Positions 39,097 to 46,817 of a DNA stretch of 57,114 bases are shown one piece after another. Within the stretch, counting starts at the first letter, position 1, and each line of letters opens with the position of its first letter. The notes beneath the pieces were generated by a model. That model searched no databases, was not told the origin of the DNA, and worked only from the letters and a program-made list of their open reading frames with translations. Source of the stretch: Streptomyces sp. CT34 (GTDB lineage Bacteria > Actinomycetota > Actinomycetes > Streptomycetales > Streptomycetaceae); NCBI RefSeq assembly GCF_000805335.1, contig NZ_KN708638.1, forward strand, positions 4,482,911 to 4,540,024, in the 5' to 3' direction. A program made the position numbers and the translations under genes.

Positions 39097-39193
39097 CGGC
39101 GCGTGCCATGACCGAGCGCCATGACCGCAGGGACCGCGGGGTCCGCTTCACGAGGGGACACCGACCATCGACGCGATGCCTGAGGGGGCGCGT

Positions 39194-39916
39194 GTGACGA
39201 GTGCACGGGAGCAGTACGGCGAGTCGGCAGCGGCCCGCGCGGCGGCCGGCCGGGAGGCCACGGTCACTGTCGAGGGCCTGCCCGAGTGGCTGGTCCCGGT
39301 GGCCCGTGCGGCGGCCACGATGGAGCCGCGCCAGCTCAGCCGCTTCCTGCCGCCGGAGGACGGCGGCCGGCAGTCCGCCGTGCTGGTCCTCTTCGGCCAC
39401 GGCGCCCGAGGGCCGGAGGTGCTCCTGATGGAGCGGGCCGGCACCCTGCGCTCCCATGCGGGCCAGCCCTCCTTCCCCGGCGGCGCGCTCGACCCGGAGG
39501 ACGGCGACCCGGAGGGGCCCGGCCCGGTGCGGGCGGCGCTGCGGGAGGCCCAGGAGGAGACCGGCCTCGATCCGTCCGGGGTCCAGGTCTTCGGGGTGCT
39601 GCCGCGGCTCTACATCCCGGTCAGCGGCTTCGTCGTGACGCCCGTCCTGGGCTGGTGGCGCACGCCGAGCCCGGTGGGTGTGGTGGACCGGGCGGAGACC
39701 GCGCGGGTCTTCACGGTTCCCGTGGCGGATCTCACGGATCCGGCGCATCGGGTCACCACGCGCCACCCCAGCGGCCACATCGGCCCGGCGTTTCTTGTCG
39801 AGAACGCCCTGGTCTGGGGTTTTACCGCCGGAGTGATCGACCGGATCCTGCACTACGCGGGCTGGGAGATTGCATGGGACCGCGACAAGCAGGTCCCGCT
39901 CGACTGGCGCTCGTGA
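39194..39916 (+). CDS. NUDIX hydrolase (CoA-pyrophosphatase type)
   Basis: A 240-residue NUDIX protein. The Nudix box is 'GGALDPEDGDPEGPGPVRAALREAQEETGLD' with the REAxEEtGL core (about residues 117-125 of this start). It is preceded by 'LRSHAGQPSFPGG', which matches the UPF0035/NuCoA signature for CoA diphosphatases. The C-terminus is 'VWGFTAGVIDRILHYAGW'. GTG 39194 has GAGG at the right distance; ATG 39176 would add six residues but its purine-rich site is too far. It is followed closely by the MarP-like protease gene, as in M. tuberculosis Rv3672c-Rv3671c. Confidence 0.9.
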   Translation: MTSAREQYGESAAARAAAGREATVTVEGLPEWLVPVARAAATMEPRQLSRFLPPEDGGRQSAVLVLFGHGARGPEVLLMERAGTLRSHAGQPSFPGGALDPEDGDPEGPGPVRAALREAQEETGLDPSGVQVFGVLPRLYIPVSGFVVTPVLGWWRTPSPVGVVDRAETARVFTVPVADLTDPAHRVTTRHPSGHIGPAFLVENALVWGFTAGVIDRILHYAGWEIAWDRDKQVPLDWRS

Positions 39917-39920
39917 GACG

Positions 39921-41129
39921 GTGTCCGGCGTGAACGTCCTGGACATTCTGCTGCTGATCGCGGCTGTGTGGTTCGCGATCGTCGGATACCGGCAAGGCTT
40001 CGTCGTCGGCATCCTGTCCGTGATCGGCTTCCTCGGGGGCGGTCTGATCGCGGTGTATCTGCTGCCCGTGATCTGGAACGAGGTCACCGGCGACGCCAAA
40101 CCCGGTACCTTCGCGGCCATCGCGGCGGTCGCCATCGTGATCGTCTGCGCGTCCGTGGGCCAGGCGCTCACCACCCACCTCGGCAACAAACTCCGCCGCC
40201 ACATCACGTGGACACCGGCGCGGGCGCTGGACGCGACCGGCGGCGCGCTGGTCAACGTCCTGGCGATGCTGCTGGTCGCCTGGCTGATCGGCTCCGCCCT
40301 CGCCGGGACGTCCCTGCCGACGCTCAGCAAGGAGGTCCGCAACTCCAAGGTGCTGCTGGGTGTCTCCCGGGTCATGCCGCCGCAGGCCAGCACCTGGTTC
40401 GCGGACTTCTCCTCGGCGCTCGCGCAGAACGGCTTCCCGCAGGTCTTCACGCCGTTCTCCAACGAGCCGATCACCTCCGTCCCGGCGCCCGACCCGCAGC
40501 TGGCCAACGGCCCGGTGGCGGCGGACGCCAAGCACAGCATCGTCAAGATCGTCGGCAAGGCGCCCAGCTGCGGCAAGGTCCTGGAGGGCAGCGGCTTCGT
40601 GTTCGCGCCGCACCGGGTGATGACCAACGCCCATGTCGTCGGCGGGGTCAGCGATCCCAAGGTCCAGGTGGGCGGCGAGGGGCTGCCGCTGAACGCCAAG
40701 GTCGTGCTCTACGACTGGGAGCGCGACATCGCCGTTCTGGACGTTCCGCATCTGCGTGCCCCGGAGCTGAAGTTCGCCACGAAGGACGCCGCCACCGGCA
40801 ACAACGCCATCGTCGCCGGCTTCCCGGAGAACGGCTCCTACGACGTCCGCCCGGCCCGGATCCGCGGACGTATCCAGGCCAACGGCCCGGACATCTACCA
40901 CCGCGGCACGATCGGCCGCGATGTCTACTCCCTCTACGCCACGGTCCGGCAGGGCAACTCCGGCGGCCCGCTGCTCACCACGAAGGGCGAGGTCTACGGC
41001 GTGGTCTTCGCGAAGTCGCTGGACGACTCGCACACCGGCTACGCGCTGACGGCCGACGAGGTCCGCCAGGACATCGCCAAGGGGCGTCGGGCGACCCGGC
41101 AGGTCGACACGGAGGGCTGCGCGATCTGA
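39921..41129 (+). CDS. MarP-family membrane serine protease (CvpA domain + trypsin-like protease)
   Basis: A 402-residue protein. Four transmembrane helices of the CvpA type occupy about residues 5-135 ('NVLDILLLIAAVWFAIVGYR' onward). An extracytoplasmic chymotrypsin-fold protease follows: His in 'MTNAHVVGG', Asp in 'ERDIAVLDV' and Ser in 'RQGNSGGPLL'. A cysteine near the protease start ('APSCGK') may form a redox-sensitive disulfide, as in mycobacterial MarP, which processes peptidoglycan hydrolases under acid stress. GTG 39921 or GTG 39930 could be the start; both lie just after the NUDIX stop, so the genes are probably cotranscribed. Confidence 0.92.
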   Translation: MSGVNVLDILLLIAAVWFAIVGYRQGFVVGILSVIGFLGGGLIAVYLLPVIWNEVTGDAKPGTFAAIAAVAIVIVCASVGQALTTHLGNKLRRHITWTPARALDATGGALVNVLAMLLVAWLIGSALAGTSLPTLSKEVRNSKVLLGVSRVMPPQASTWFADFSSALAQNGFPQVFTPFSNEPITSVPAPDPQLANGPVAADAKHSIVKIVGKAPSCGKVLEGSGFVFAPHRVMTNAHVVGGVSDPKVQVGGEGLPLNAKVVLYDWERDIAVLDVPHLRAPELKFATKDAATGNNAIVAGFPENGSYDVRPARIRGRIQANGPDIYHRGTIGRDVYSLYATVRQGNSGGPLLTTKGEVYGVVFAKSLDDSHTGYALTADEVRQDIAKGRRATRQVDTEGCAI

Positions 41130-41216
41130 GGCCGGGGCCGGGGCCGCGAACCGATCCGGTGGGGACGGGGCGCGGCCCGCTGCGGGCGGCGCTCGCGCGG
41201 CGCGCGCCGGCGCGGG

Positions 41217-41414
41217 TCAGCTGCGGGGATGCCGCAGCCGCGCGCTCATCCAGCGTGCTCTGCGGCGCAGGATGCGCGGGATGCCCATCGGGTGCGCCGG
41301 GTCGGGGGACGGACCTGACCTGAGGTCCGGGGCGCCCCTGTCCTGAGTGCCCACTGCAGCGGCACTGCTGCGGCGGTTGCGTGCCACGTCACGGTAGTCG
41401 TGCGTCCAGCCCAT
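41217..41414 (-). CDS. Small basic protein, unknown
   Basis: A 65-residue protein starting 'MGWTHDYRDVARNRRSSAA' and ending in an arginine-rich 'GIPRILRRRARWMSARLRH'. AAGG lies about four bases before the ATG. It has no transmembrane segment or known motif. Small proteins with this N-terminus are, as far as I recall, common at this locus in Streptomyces, which raises confidence somewhat. The arginine-rich C-terminus could bind nucleic acid or be an amphipathic membrane helix. Confidence 0.55.
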   Translation of the reverse strand: MGWTHDYRDVARNRRSSAAAVGTQDRGAPDLRSGPSPDPAHPMGIPRILRRRARWMSARLRHPRS

Positions 41415-41579
41415 ACCTTCGACTCTGCCCGTGGCCCATGGTCCGTAACCGCCTCGGAGGGGGCCAATCGGCCTATGCGCGAGGCAATTGGCTGTTCGTC
41501 AGACGAACGTTCGCGGCGCTCCGGCGGGGTGTTCGCTCAGCGGTTCCCGGCGTTCGCCCGGCGGACCCGGCGGGCTCCG

Positions 41580-42518
41580 TCAGCGGTCCGGCTCCGGGTC
41601 CTTGAGCCAGTTGACCAGCTCCGTGGAGAAGGCCGCCGGGTCCTCCTCGTGGGGCCAGTGCCCGAGGCCGTCGAAGAGCCGCCAGCGGTAGGGGGCTTCC
41701 ACGTATTCGCCGGATCCGGCGGCGCTGCGGGTGCGCATCACCGGGTCCAGCGAGCCGTGCAGATGCAGGGTCGGGACCCGTACGGGCAGTTTCATCCGGC
41801 GGTTGAACTGGATGCCGTCGGGGCGGGCCAGCGAGCGGACCATCCAGCGGTACGGCTCGATCGAGCAGTGCGCGGTCGACGGGATGCTCATCGCCCGCTG
41901 GTAGACCGCGACCGTCTCGTCCTCCGGGAGCCGGGGGCCGGACCAGTCGCGGATCATCCGGCCGACCAGCGCCGCGTCGTCGGCCAGCAGCCGGCGCTCC
42001 GGCAGCCAGGGCCGCTGGAAGCTCCAGATGTGCGAGCTGCGCGCGCTCTGCCGGACGTCGGCGAGCATCGCGGCGCGCCACCGCCGTGGGTGCGGCATCG
42101 ACGCCACCGCGAGCCGGCGCACCAGCTTGGGCCGCATCACCGCGGCCGTCCAGGCCAGGTAACCGCCCAGGTCGTGGCCGACGAGCGCGGCGTCCGGCTC
42201 GCCGAGCGAGCGGATGACGCCGGTGATGTCGAGCGCGAGGTTGGCCGGGTCGTAGCCGCGCGGGGTGCGGTCGCTGCCGCCGACGCCGCGCAGGTCCATG
42301 GCGACCGCGCGGAACCCCGCGTCGGCCAGCACCGGGAGCTGGTGCCGCCAGGTCCACCAGAACTGCGGGAAGCCGTGCAGCAGTAGCACCAGCGGGCCGT
42401 CGCCCATCTCGGCGATGTGGAAGCGCGCGCCGTTGGCCGCGACGTCCCGGTGCGTCACCTCGCGCTCACCGGGGACGTCGAGCTGCACGACCGAGGCGGT
42501 GCTGTCAGGGGCTGTCAT
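41580..42518 (-). CDS. Alpha/beta hydrolase, epoxide-hydrolase-like
   Basis: A 312-residue hydrolase. The oxyanion-hole motif is 'LLHGFPQFWWTWRHQ' and 'DLRGVGGSDRTPRGYD' follows. The nucleophile elbow is 'VGHDLGGYLAW' with Asp (not Ser) as nucleophile, as in epoxide hydrolases and haloalkane dehalogenases. The acid is in 'HGSLDPVM' and the base in 'GLGHWPHEEDP'. It matches EphE in the syntenic mycobacterial region. It lies two bases beyond the stop of the upstream holin-like gene on the same strand, so the two form an operon. The physiological epoxide substrate is unknown. Confidence 0.9.
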   Translation of the reverse strand: MTAPDSTASVVQLDVPGEREVTHRDVAANGARFHIAEMGDGPLVLLLHGFPQFWWTWRHQLPVLADAGFRAVAMDLRGVGGSDRTPRGYDPANLALDITGVIRSLGEPDAALVGHDLGGYLAWTAAVMRPKLVRRLAVASMPHPRRWRAAMLADVRQSARSSHIWSFQRPWLPERRLLADDAALVGRMIRDWSGPRLPEDETVAVYQRAMSIPSTAHCSIEPYRWMVRSLARPDGIQFNRRMKLPVRVPTLHLHGSLDPVMRTRSAAGSGEYVEAPYRWRLFDGLGHWPHEEDPAAFSTELVNWLKDPEPDR

Positions 42519-42520
42519 GA

Positions 42521-42973
42521 CTACGAGCGTGTCACAGTCTCCAGGACCGGGTGGTCCGGGAGCTCTTCGCGGGGGTGCGGCTTCGCCTTCTGGAGGACGG
42601 CCGCGGTCTCCTTGGCGGAGGCGATCGACTTCTCCGGCTTCTTGATCTTCTTGAGCTTGGCCAGCGCGATGAGGATCAGCAGTGCGGCGATGGCCAGGAA
42701 GGCGCCGCCCACGATCAGGAACGACCAGGCGAGGCCGAGCCCCAGGTTGTGGATGCCGTACGCCGCCGCGAAGCTCAGTACCGGCAGCGCGAACAGCGCC
42801 AGCGCGCCCGCCACGACGAACGCGGCGCTGCCGATGCCCGCCCGCTTGGCGTCCTGCCGCAGCTCGGCCTTGGCCAGTGCGATCTCGTCGTGCACCAGCG
42901 CGGACATCTCGGCGGTCGCCGTGGCCACCAGCTGCCCGAGGCCGCGTTCCGCACTGTCGTCGGCTGCGCTCAT
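42521..42973 (-). CDS. Phage-holin-family (Holin-X-like) membrane protein
   Basis: A 150-residue protein. An amphipathic N-terminal helix ('QLVATATAEMSALVHDEIALAKAEL') is followed by a short loop and two transmembrane helices (about 47-72 and 77-103), then a Lys-rich cytoplasmic tail. This is the DUF1469/Holin-X layout; the name does not imply lysis activity in the chromosome. ATG 42973 with GGGAG upstream is chosen. It is followed two bases later by the epoxide-hydrolase-like gene. Confidence 0.85.
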   Translation of the reverse strand: MSAADDSAERGLGQLVATATAEMSALVHDEIALAKAELRQDAKRAGIGSAAFVVAGALALFALPVLSFAAAYGIHNLGLGLAWSFLIVGGAFLAIAALLILIALAKLKKIKKPEKSIASAKETAAVLQKAKPHPREELPDHPVLETVTRS

Positions 42974-43017
42974 CGCCGTCTCCCTCTTCTCTTCACCTGG
43001 ATGCAAAGCCTCTCAGA

Positions 43018-44412
43018 TCATGCCGGACCATCGTCCACGGCGCGGGCGCCGGAGGCCACTTCGGCCAGACGCCGGTGCTCCGCGGCCTTGGCTTCGAGGA
43101 TCTGGGCCATCCGCAGGTGGTACTCCGGCTTGTCGAGTTCGTAGATGTCGGGGATGCCGTCCTGGTCCTCGTCGCGCTCCTCCTCTTCGCAGAGGCGGCG
43201 GTACTTGTTGTTGCGGATCTTGAGGAGGATGCCGGCGAGGAGGGCCGCGAGCAGCGAGCCGATCAGGACCGATGCCTTGATCTCGTCGGCCAGTGCCGGG
43301 TTCTTGGCGAAGGCCAGCTCGCCGATGAGCAGGGAGACGGTGAAGCCGATGCCGGCCAGGGAAGCGACGGCGAAGACGTCCGGCCATCTGAGGTCGGGGT
43401 TGAGTTCGGCCTTGGTGAAGCGGGCGGTGCACCACGTACCGCCGAATATCCCGAGCGCCTTGCCCACGATCAGGCCGAGCACCACACCCAGCGTCTCGGG
43501 CCGGGTGAAGACGTCGTGGACCGCGCCGCCGGATATCGACACCCCGGCGGAGAACAGCGCGAAGAGCGGCACCGCGAGGCCGGCCGACAGCGGGCGCACC
43601 AGGTGCTCGATGTGCTCACCGGGCGACTGCGTCTCGCCGTCGCGGCGGTGGCAGCGCAGCATCAGGCCCATGGCGACGCCGGCGATGGTGGCGTGCACCC
43701 CGCTGTTCTCCATCAGGGCCCAGATCACCACGGCGAGCGGGACGTAGACGTACCAGCCGCGGATGCCCTTGCGTAGCAGCAGGTAGAAGATCACCAGGCC
43801 GACGGCGGCGAAGCCGAGCGCCAGGAAATTGATCTTCGAGGTGAAGAAGATCGCGATGATCAGTATCGCGAAGAGGTCGTCGACGACGGCGAGGGTGAGC
43901 AGGAAGGCGCGCAGCGCGGACGGCAGGGACGTGCCGATGACGGCGAGGACGGCGAGCGCGAAGGCGATGTCGGTGGCGGTGGGGACCGCCCAGCCCTTGA
44001 GGGAGCCGCCGCCGATGACGTTGACGGTGAAGTAGACGACGGCGGGCGTGGCCATGCCGCAGATGGCGGCGATGACGGGGAGGGCGGCGGCCTTGGGGTC
44101 GCGCAGTTCGCCGGCGACCAGTTCGCGCTTGAGCTCGATGCCGGCGACGAAGAAGAAGACCGCGAGCAGTCCGTTGGCGGCCCAGTGCTGGAGCGAGAGG
44201 TCCAGGCCGAGCGAGGCCGGGCCGATGTGCAGGCCGCGGACCGCCTCGTAGCTGCCGCCGAGGGTGTTGGCCCAGATGAGCGCCGCCACGGCGGCCACGA
44301 GGAGCAGGACCCCGCCCACGGTCTCGGCGCGCAGCGCGTCGGCGATGAAGTTCCGCTCGGGCAGCGGCATCCGGCCGAGGAATATGGAGCGGCGGTTGCT
44401 GGGCGCAGTCAC
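43018..44412 (-). CDS. nhaA: Na+/H+ antiporter NhaA
   Basis: A 464-residue inner-membrane antiporter with about 12 helices. The ion-binding aspartates are in 'LAVVDDLFAILIIAIFF' (tandem Asp, helix V). Other family motifs are 'FFFVAGIELKREL', 'GSLKGWAVPTATDIAFALAVL' and 'RFTKAELNPDLRWPDVFAVA'. The C-terminus ends in a hydrophilic, acidic extension of about 75 residues, longer than in E. coli. It would use the proton gradient to expel sodium at alkaline pH. The short gap to the holin-like gene could allow cotranscription. Confidence 0.95.
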   Translation of the reverse strand: MTAPSNRRSIFLGRMPLPERNFIADALRAETVGGVLLLVAAVAALIWANTLGGSYEAVRGLHIGPASLGLDLSLQHWAANGLLAVFFFVAGIELKRELVAGELRDPKAAALPVIAAICGMATPAVVYFTVNVIGGGSLKGWAVPTATDIAFALAVLAVIGTSLPSALRAFLLTLAVVDDLFAILIIAIFFTSKINFLALGFAAVGLVIFYLLLRKGIRGWYVYVPLAVVIWALMENSGVHATIAGVAMGLMLRCHRRDGETQSPGEHIEHLVRPLSAGLAVPLFALFSAGVSISGGAVHDVFTRPETLGVVLGLIVGKALGIFGGTWCTARFTKAELNPDLRWPDVFAVASLAGIGFTVSLLIGELAFAKNPALADEIKASVLIGSLLAALLAGILLKIRNNKYRRLCEEEERDEDQDGIPDIYELDKPEYHLRMAQILEAKAAEHRRLAEVASGARAVDDGPA

Positions 44413-44599
44413 GCGGTTGACCTCCGGCAGCTGTGAACGGCAGTAGCAGTTGCCGACCAGACTTCCCGGCGCACCCAGAGTTTCTTAGCGCGTCATTGAC
44501 GCGGTGCCCACTTTACCGGCCGGGTGCAAGGGGTGAGGGCGTGGGGTTAACTTTACGGGTATTTCGGGCGGGCTGCCGGGGGCGGTGGCCCACAAACGC

Positions 44600-44638
44600 C
44601 GGAGGGGGCACCGGCCGCGACGGCCGGTGCCCCCTCCG
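44600..44638 (-). terminator. Hairpin terminator downstream of acs
   Basis: The 18-bp perfect arms 44600-44617 (CGGAGGGGGCACCGGCCG) and 44621-44638 flank the loop CGA. It is the strongest hairpin in the window and lies 27 bp beyond the Acs stop codon on the minus strand. Confidence 0.9.
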
Positions 44639-44665
44639 TGAAGGCAGGGAGGCAGCTCGGACAGC

Positions 44666-46633
44666 TCAGTCCTCGCTTGCCGCGCTCGGCAGCTTCGCCT
44701 GGATCAGGTCCATGACGGAGGAGTCGGTGAGCGTGGTGACGTCGCCGAGGTCGCGGTTCTCGGCGACATCGCGCAGCAGCCGCCGCATGATCTTGCCGGA
44801 GCGGGTCTTGGGCAGCTCCGCGACCGGCAGGATCCGCTTGGGCTTGGCGATCGGCCCGAGTTGCCGGGCGACGTGTGCGCGCAGCTCGTCGACCAGGCCC
44901 GCGTCCTCCGCCGCGCCGCCGCGCAGGATGACGAAGGCGCAGATGGCCTGGGTGGTCTGCGGGTCGGTGGCGCCGACCACCGCGGCCTCGGCCACCTTCG
45001 GGTGCGCGACCAGCGCGGACTCCACCTCGGTGGTGGAGATGTTGTGGCCGGACACCAGCATCACGTCGTCCACCCGGCCGAGCAGCCAGATGTCGCCGTC
45101 CTCGTCCTTCTTCGCGCCGTCCCCGGCGAAGTACTTGCCGGGGAAGCGGGACCAGTACGTGTCCAGGTAGCGCTGGTCGTCGCCCCAGATGGTGCGCAGC
45201 ATCGCCGGCCACGGCTCGGTCAGCACGAGGTAGCCGCCGGATCCGTCCGGGACCTCGTTGGCGTCGTCGTCGACGACCGTCGCGGCGATACCGGGCAGCG
45301 GCAGCTGCGCCGAGCCGGGCTTGGTGTCCGTCACGCCCGGCAGCGGGCTGAGCATCATCGCCCCGGTCTCGGTCTGCCACCAGGTGTCCACGATCGGTGC
45401 CGTGTCCGCCCCGATGTGCTTGCGGTACCACATCCACGCCTCGGGGTTGATCGGCTCGCCGACCGACCCCAGGACGCGCAGCGAGGACAGGTCGAACTTC
45501 GCCGGGATGTCGTCGCCCCACTTCATGCAGGCACGGATCGCGGTGGGCGCGGTGTACAGGATCGTCACGCCGTACTTCTGGACGATCTCCCACCAGCGGC
45601 CCTGGTGCGGGCTGTCCGGAGTGCCCTCGTAGAGCACCTCGGTCGCGCCGTTGGCGAGCGGTCCGTAGGTGATGTACGAGTGGCCGGTCACCCAGCCGAC
45701 GTCGGCGGTGCACCAGTAGACGTCGGTCTCCGGCTTGAGGTCGAAGACCGCGTGGTGGGTGTACGCGACCTGGGTCAGGTAGCCGCCGGTGGTGTGCAGG
45801 ATGCCCTTGGGCTTACCCGTCGTCCCGGAGGTGTAGAGGATGAACAGCGGGTGCTCGGCGTCGAACGCCTCGGGGGTGTGCCGGTCGCTCTGCCGGTCGA
45901 CGAACTCGTGCCACCACACGTCCCGTCCGTCGGTCCAGCCGATGTCCTGCTGTCCCGTACGGCGCACGACCAGGACGCTGCGGACGTCCTCCGTACCGGG
46001 CCGGCTCAGCGCCTCGTCGACGGCCGGCTTGAGGGCGGACGGCTTGCCGCGGCGGTAGCCGCCGTCGGCGGTGATCACCACCCGGGCGTCGGCGTCCTGG
46101 ATACGGGTGGCCAGCGCGTCCGCGGAGAAGCCGCCGAAGACGACGGAGTGCGGGGCGCCCAGCCGCGCGCAGGCCAGCATGGCGACCACCGCCTCCGGGA
46201 TCATCGGCAGGTAGATGGCGACCCGGTCGCCGCTGCGCACTCCCAGGGCGGTCAGCGCGTTGGCGGCCTTGCACACCTCGCGCCGGAGCTCGGCGTAGGT
46301 GATCGTGCGGGTGTCGCCCGGCTCGCCCTCGAAGTGGATCGCGACCCGGTCGCCCAGGCCGTTCTCCACATGGCGGTCCACGCAGTTGTAGGCGACGTTG
46401 AGTTTGCCGTCGGCGAACCACTTGGCGAACGGTGGGTTGGACCAGTCAAGGGTCTCGGTCGGCTCGGTCGCCCAGGTCAGGCGCTTGGCCTGGGTGGCCC
46501 AGAAGCCGGGCCGGTCCGCCGCGGCCTCGTCGTACGCGGTGGCTGTGACGTTGGCGTGCGCGGCCAGGTCGGCGGGCGGCGCGAACCGCCGCTCCTCCTT
46601 GAGCATGTTGGAGATGGAAGGACGCTTGTCCAT
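44666..46633 (-). CDS. acs: Acetate-CoA ligase (acetyl-CoA synthetase)
   Basis: A 655-residue AMP-forming ligase that makes acetyl-CoA from acetate, ATP and CoA. The ATP-binding loop is 'LYTSGTTGKPKGILHT', the acetate pocket region is 'VDTWWQTETGAMMLS', and 'VSGHNISTTEVESALV' follows. The C-terminal motif is 'PKTRSGKIMRRLLRD', whose lysine is the site of inhibitory acetylation in this family, reversed by sirtuins. ATG 46633 has GGGAG eight bases upstream; longer frames are unsupported. A terminator follows. A direct functional link with the class-M sirtuin at 21519 is unlikely, because SirTM enzymes are not robust deacetylases. Confidence 0.96.
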   Translation of the reverse strand: MDKRPSISNMLKEERRFAPPADLAAHANVTATAYDEAAADRPGFWATQAKRLTWATEPTETLDWSNPPFAKWFADGKLNVAYNCVDRHVENGLGDRVAIHFEGEPGDTRTITYAELRREVCKAANALTALGVRSGDRVAIYLPMIPEAVVAMLACARLGAPHSVVFGGFSADALATRIQDADARVVITADGGYRRGKPSALKPAVDEALSRPGTEDVRSVLVVRRTGQQDIGWTDGRDVWWHEFVDRQSDRHTPEAFDAEHPLFILYTSGTTGKPKGILHTTGGYLTQVAYTHHAVFDLKPETDVYWCTADVGWVTGHSYITYGPLANGATEVLYEGTPDSPHQGRWWEIVQKYGVTILYTAPTAIRACMKWGDDIPAKFDLSSLRVLGSVGEPINPEAWMWYRKHIGADTAPIVDTWWQTETGAMMLSPLPGVTDTKPGSAQLPLPGIAATVVDDDANEVPDGSGGYLVLTEPWPAMLRTIWGDDQRYLDTYWSRFPGKYFAGDGAKKDEDGDIWLLGRVDDVMLVSGHNISTTEVESALVAHPKVAEAAVVGATDPQTTQAICAFVILRGGAAEDAGLVDELRAHVARQLGPIAKPKRILPVAELPKTRSGKIMRRLLRDVAENRDLGDVTTLTDSSVMDLIQAKLPSAASED

Positions 46634-46817
46634 GTCGACGGCTCCCGAGGACGCAGTGGTGTAGACCAATAGGCCGGTAGGCCAAATGCTCAATGATCAA
46701 GCGGAGGTTGGTCAACCCCCATCGATCCTGGCACTAACGACGCGCCTGGTACAGCGTCACTCGGGGGCGGCGTGTGCACCCCGGCGCGACGGGGCGTCCG
46801 CCGGGCCGTCCTACGGG

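Noticed and set aside
40360..40620. Alternative frames within the MarP-like gene
   Set aside because: Ser/Arg/Pro-rich shadows; the main frame has the complete catalytic triad.
44666..46633. Acs as a client of the sirtuin at 21519
   Set aside because: The sirtuin has the Gln-type active site of ADP-ribosylating SirTM; deacetylation of Acs is normally done by a different class.
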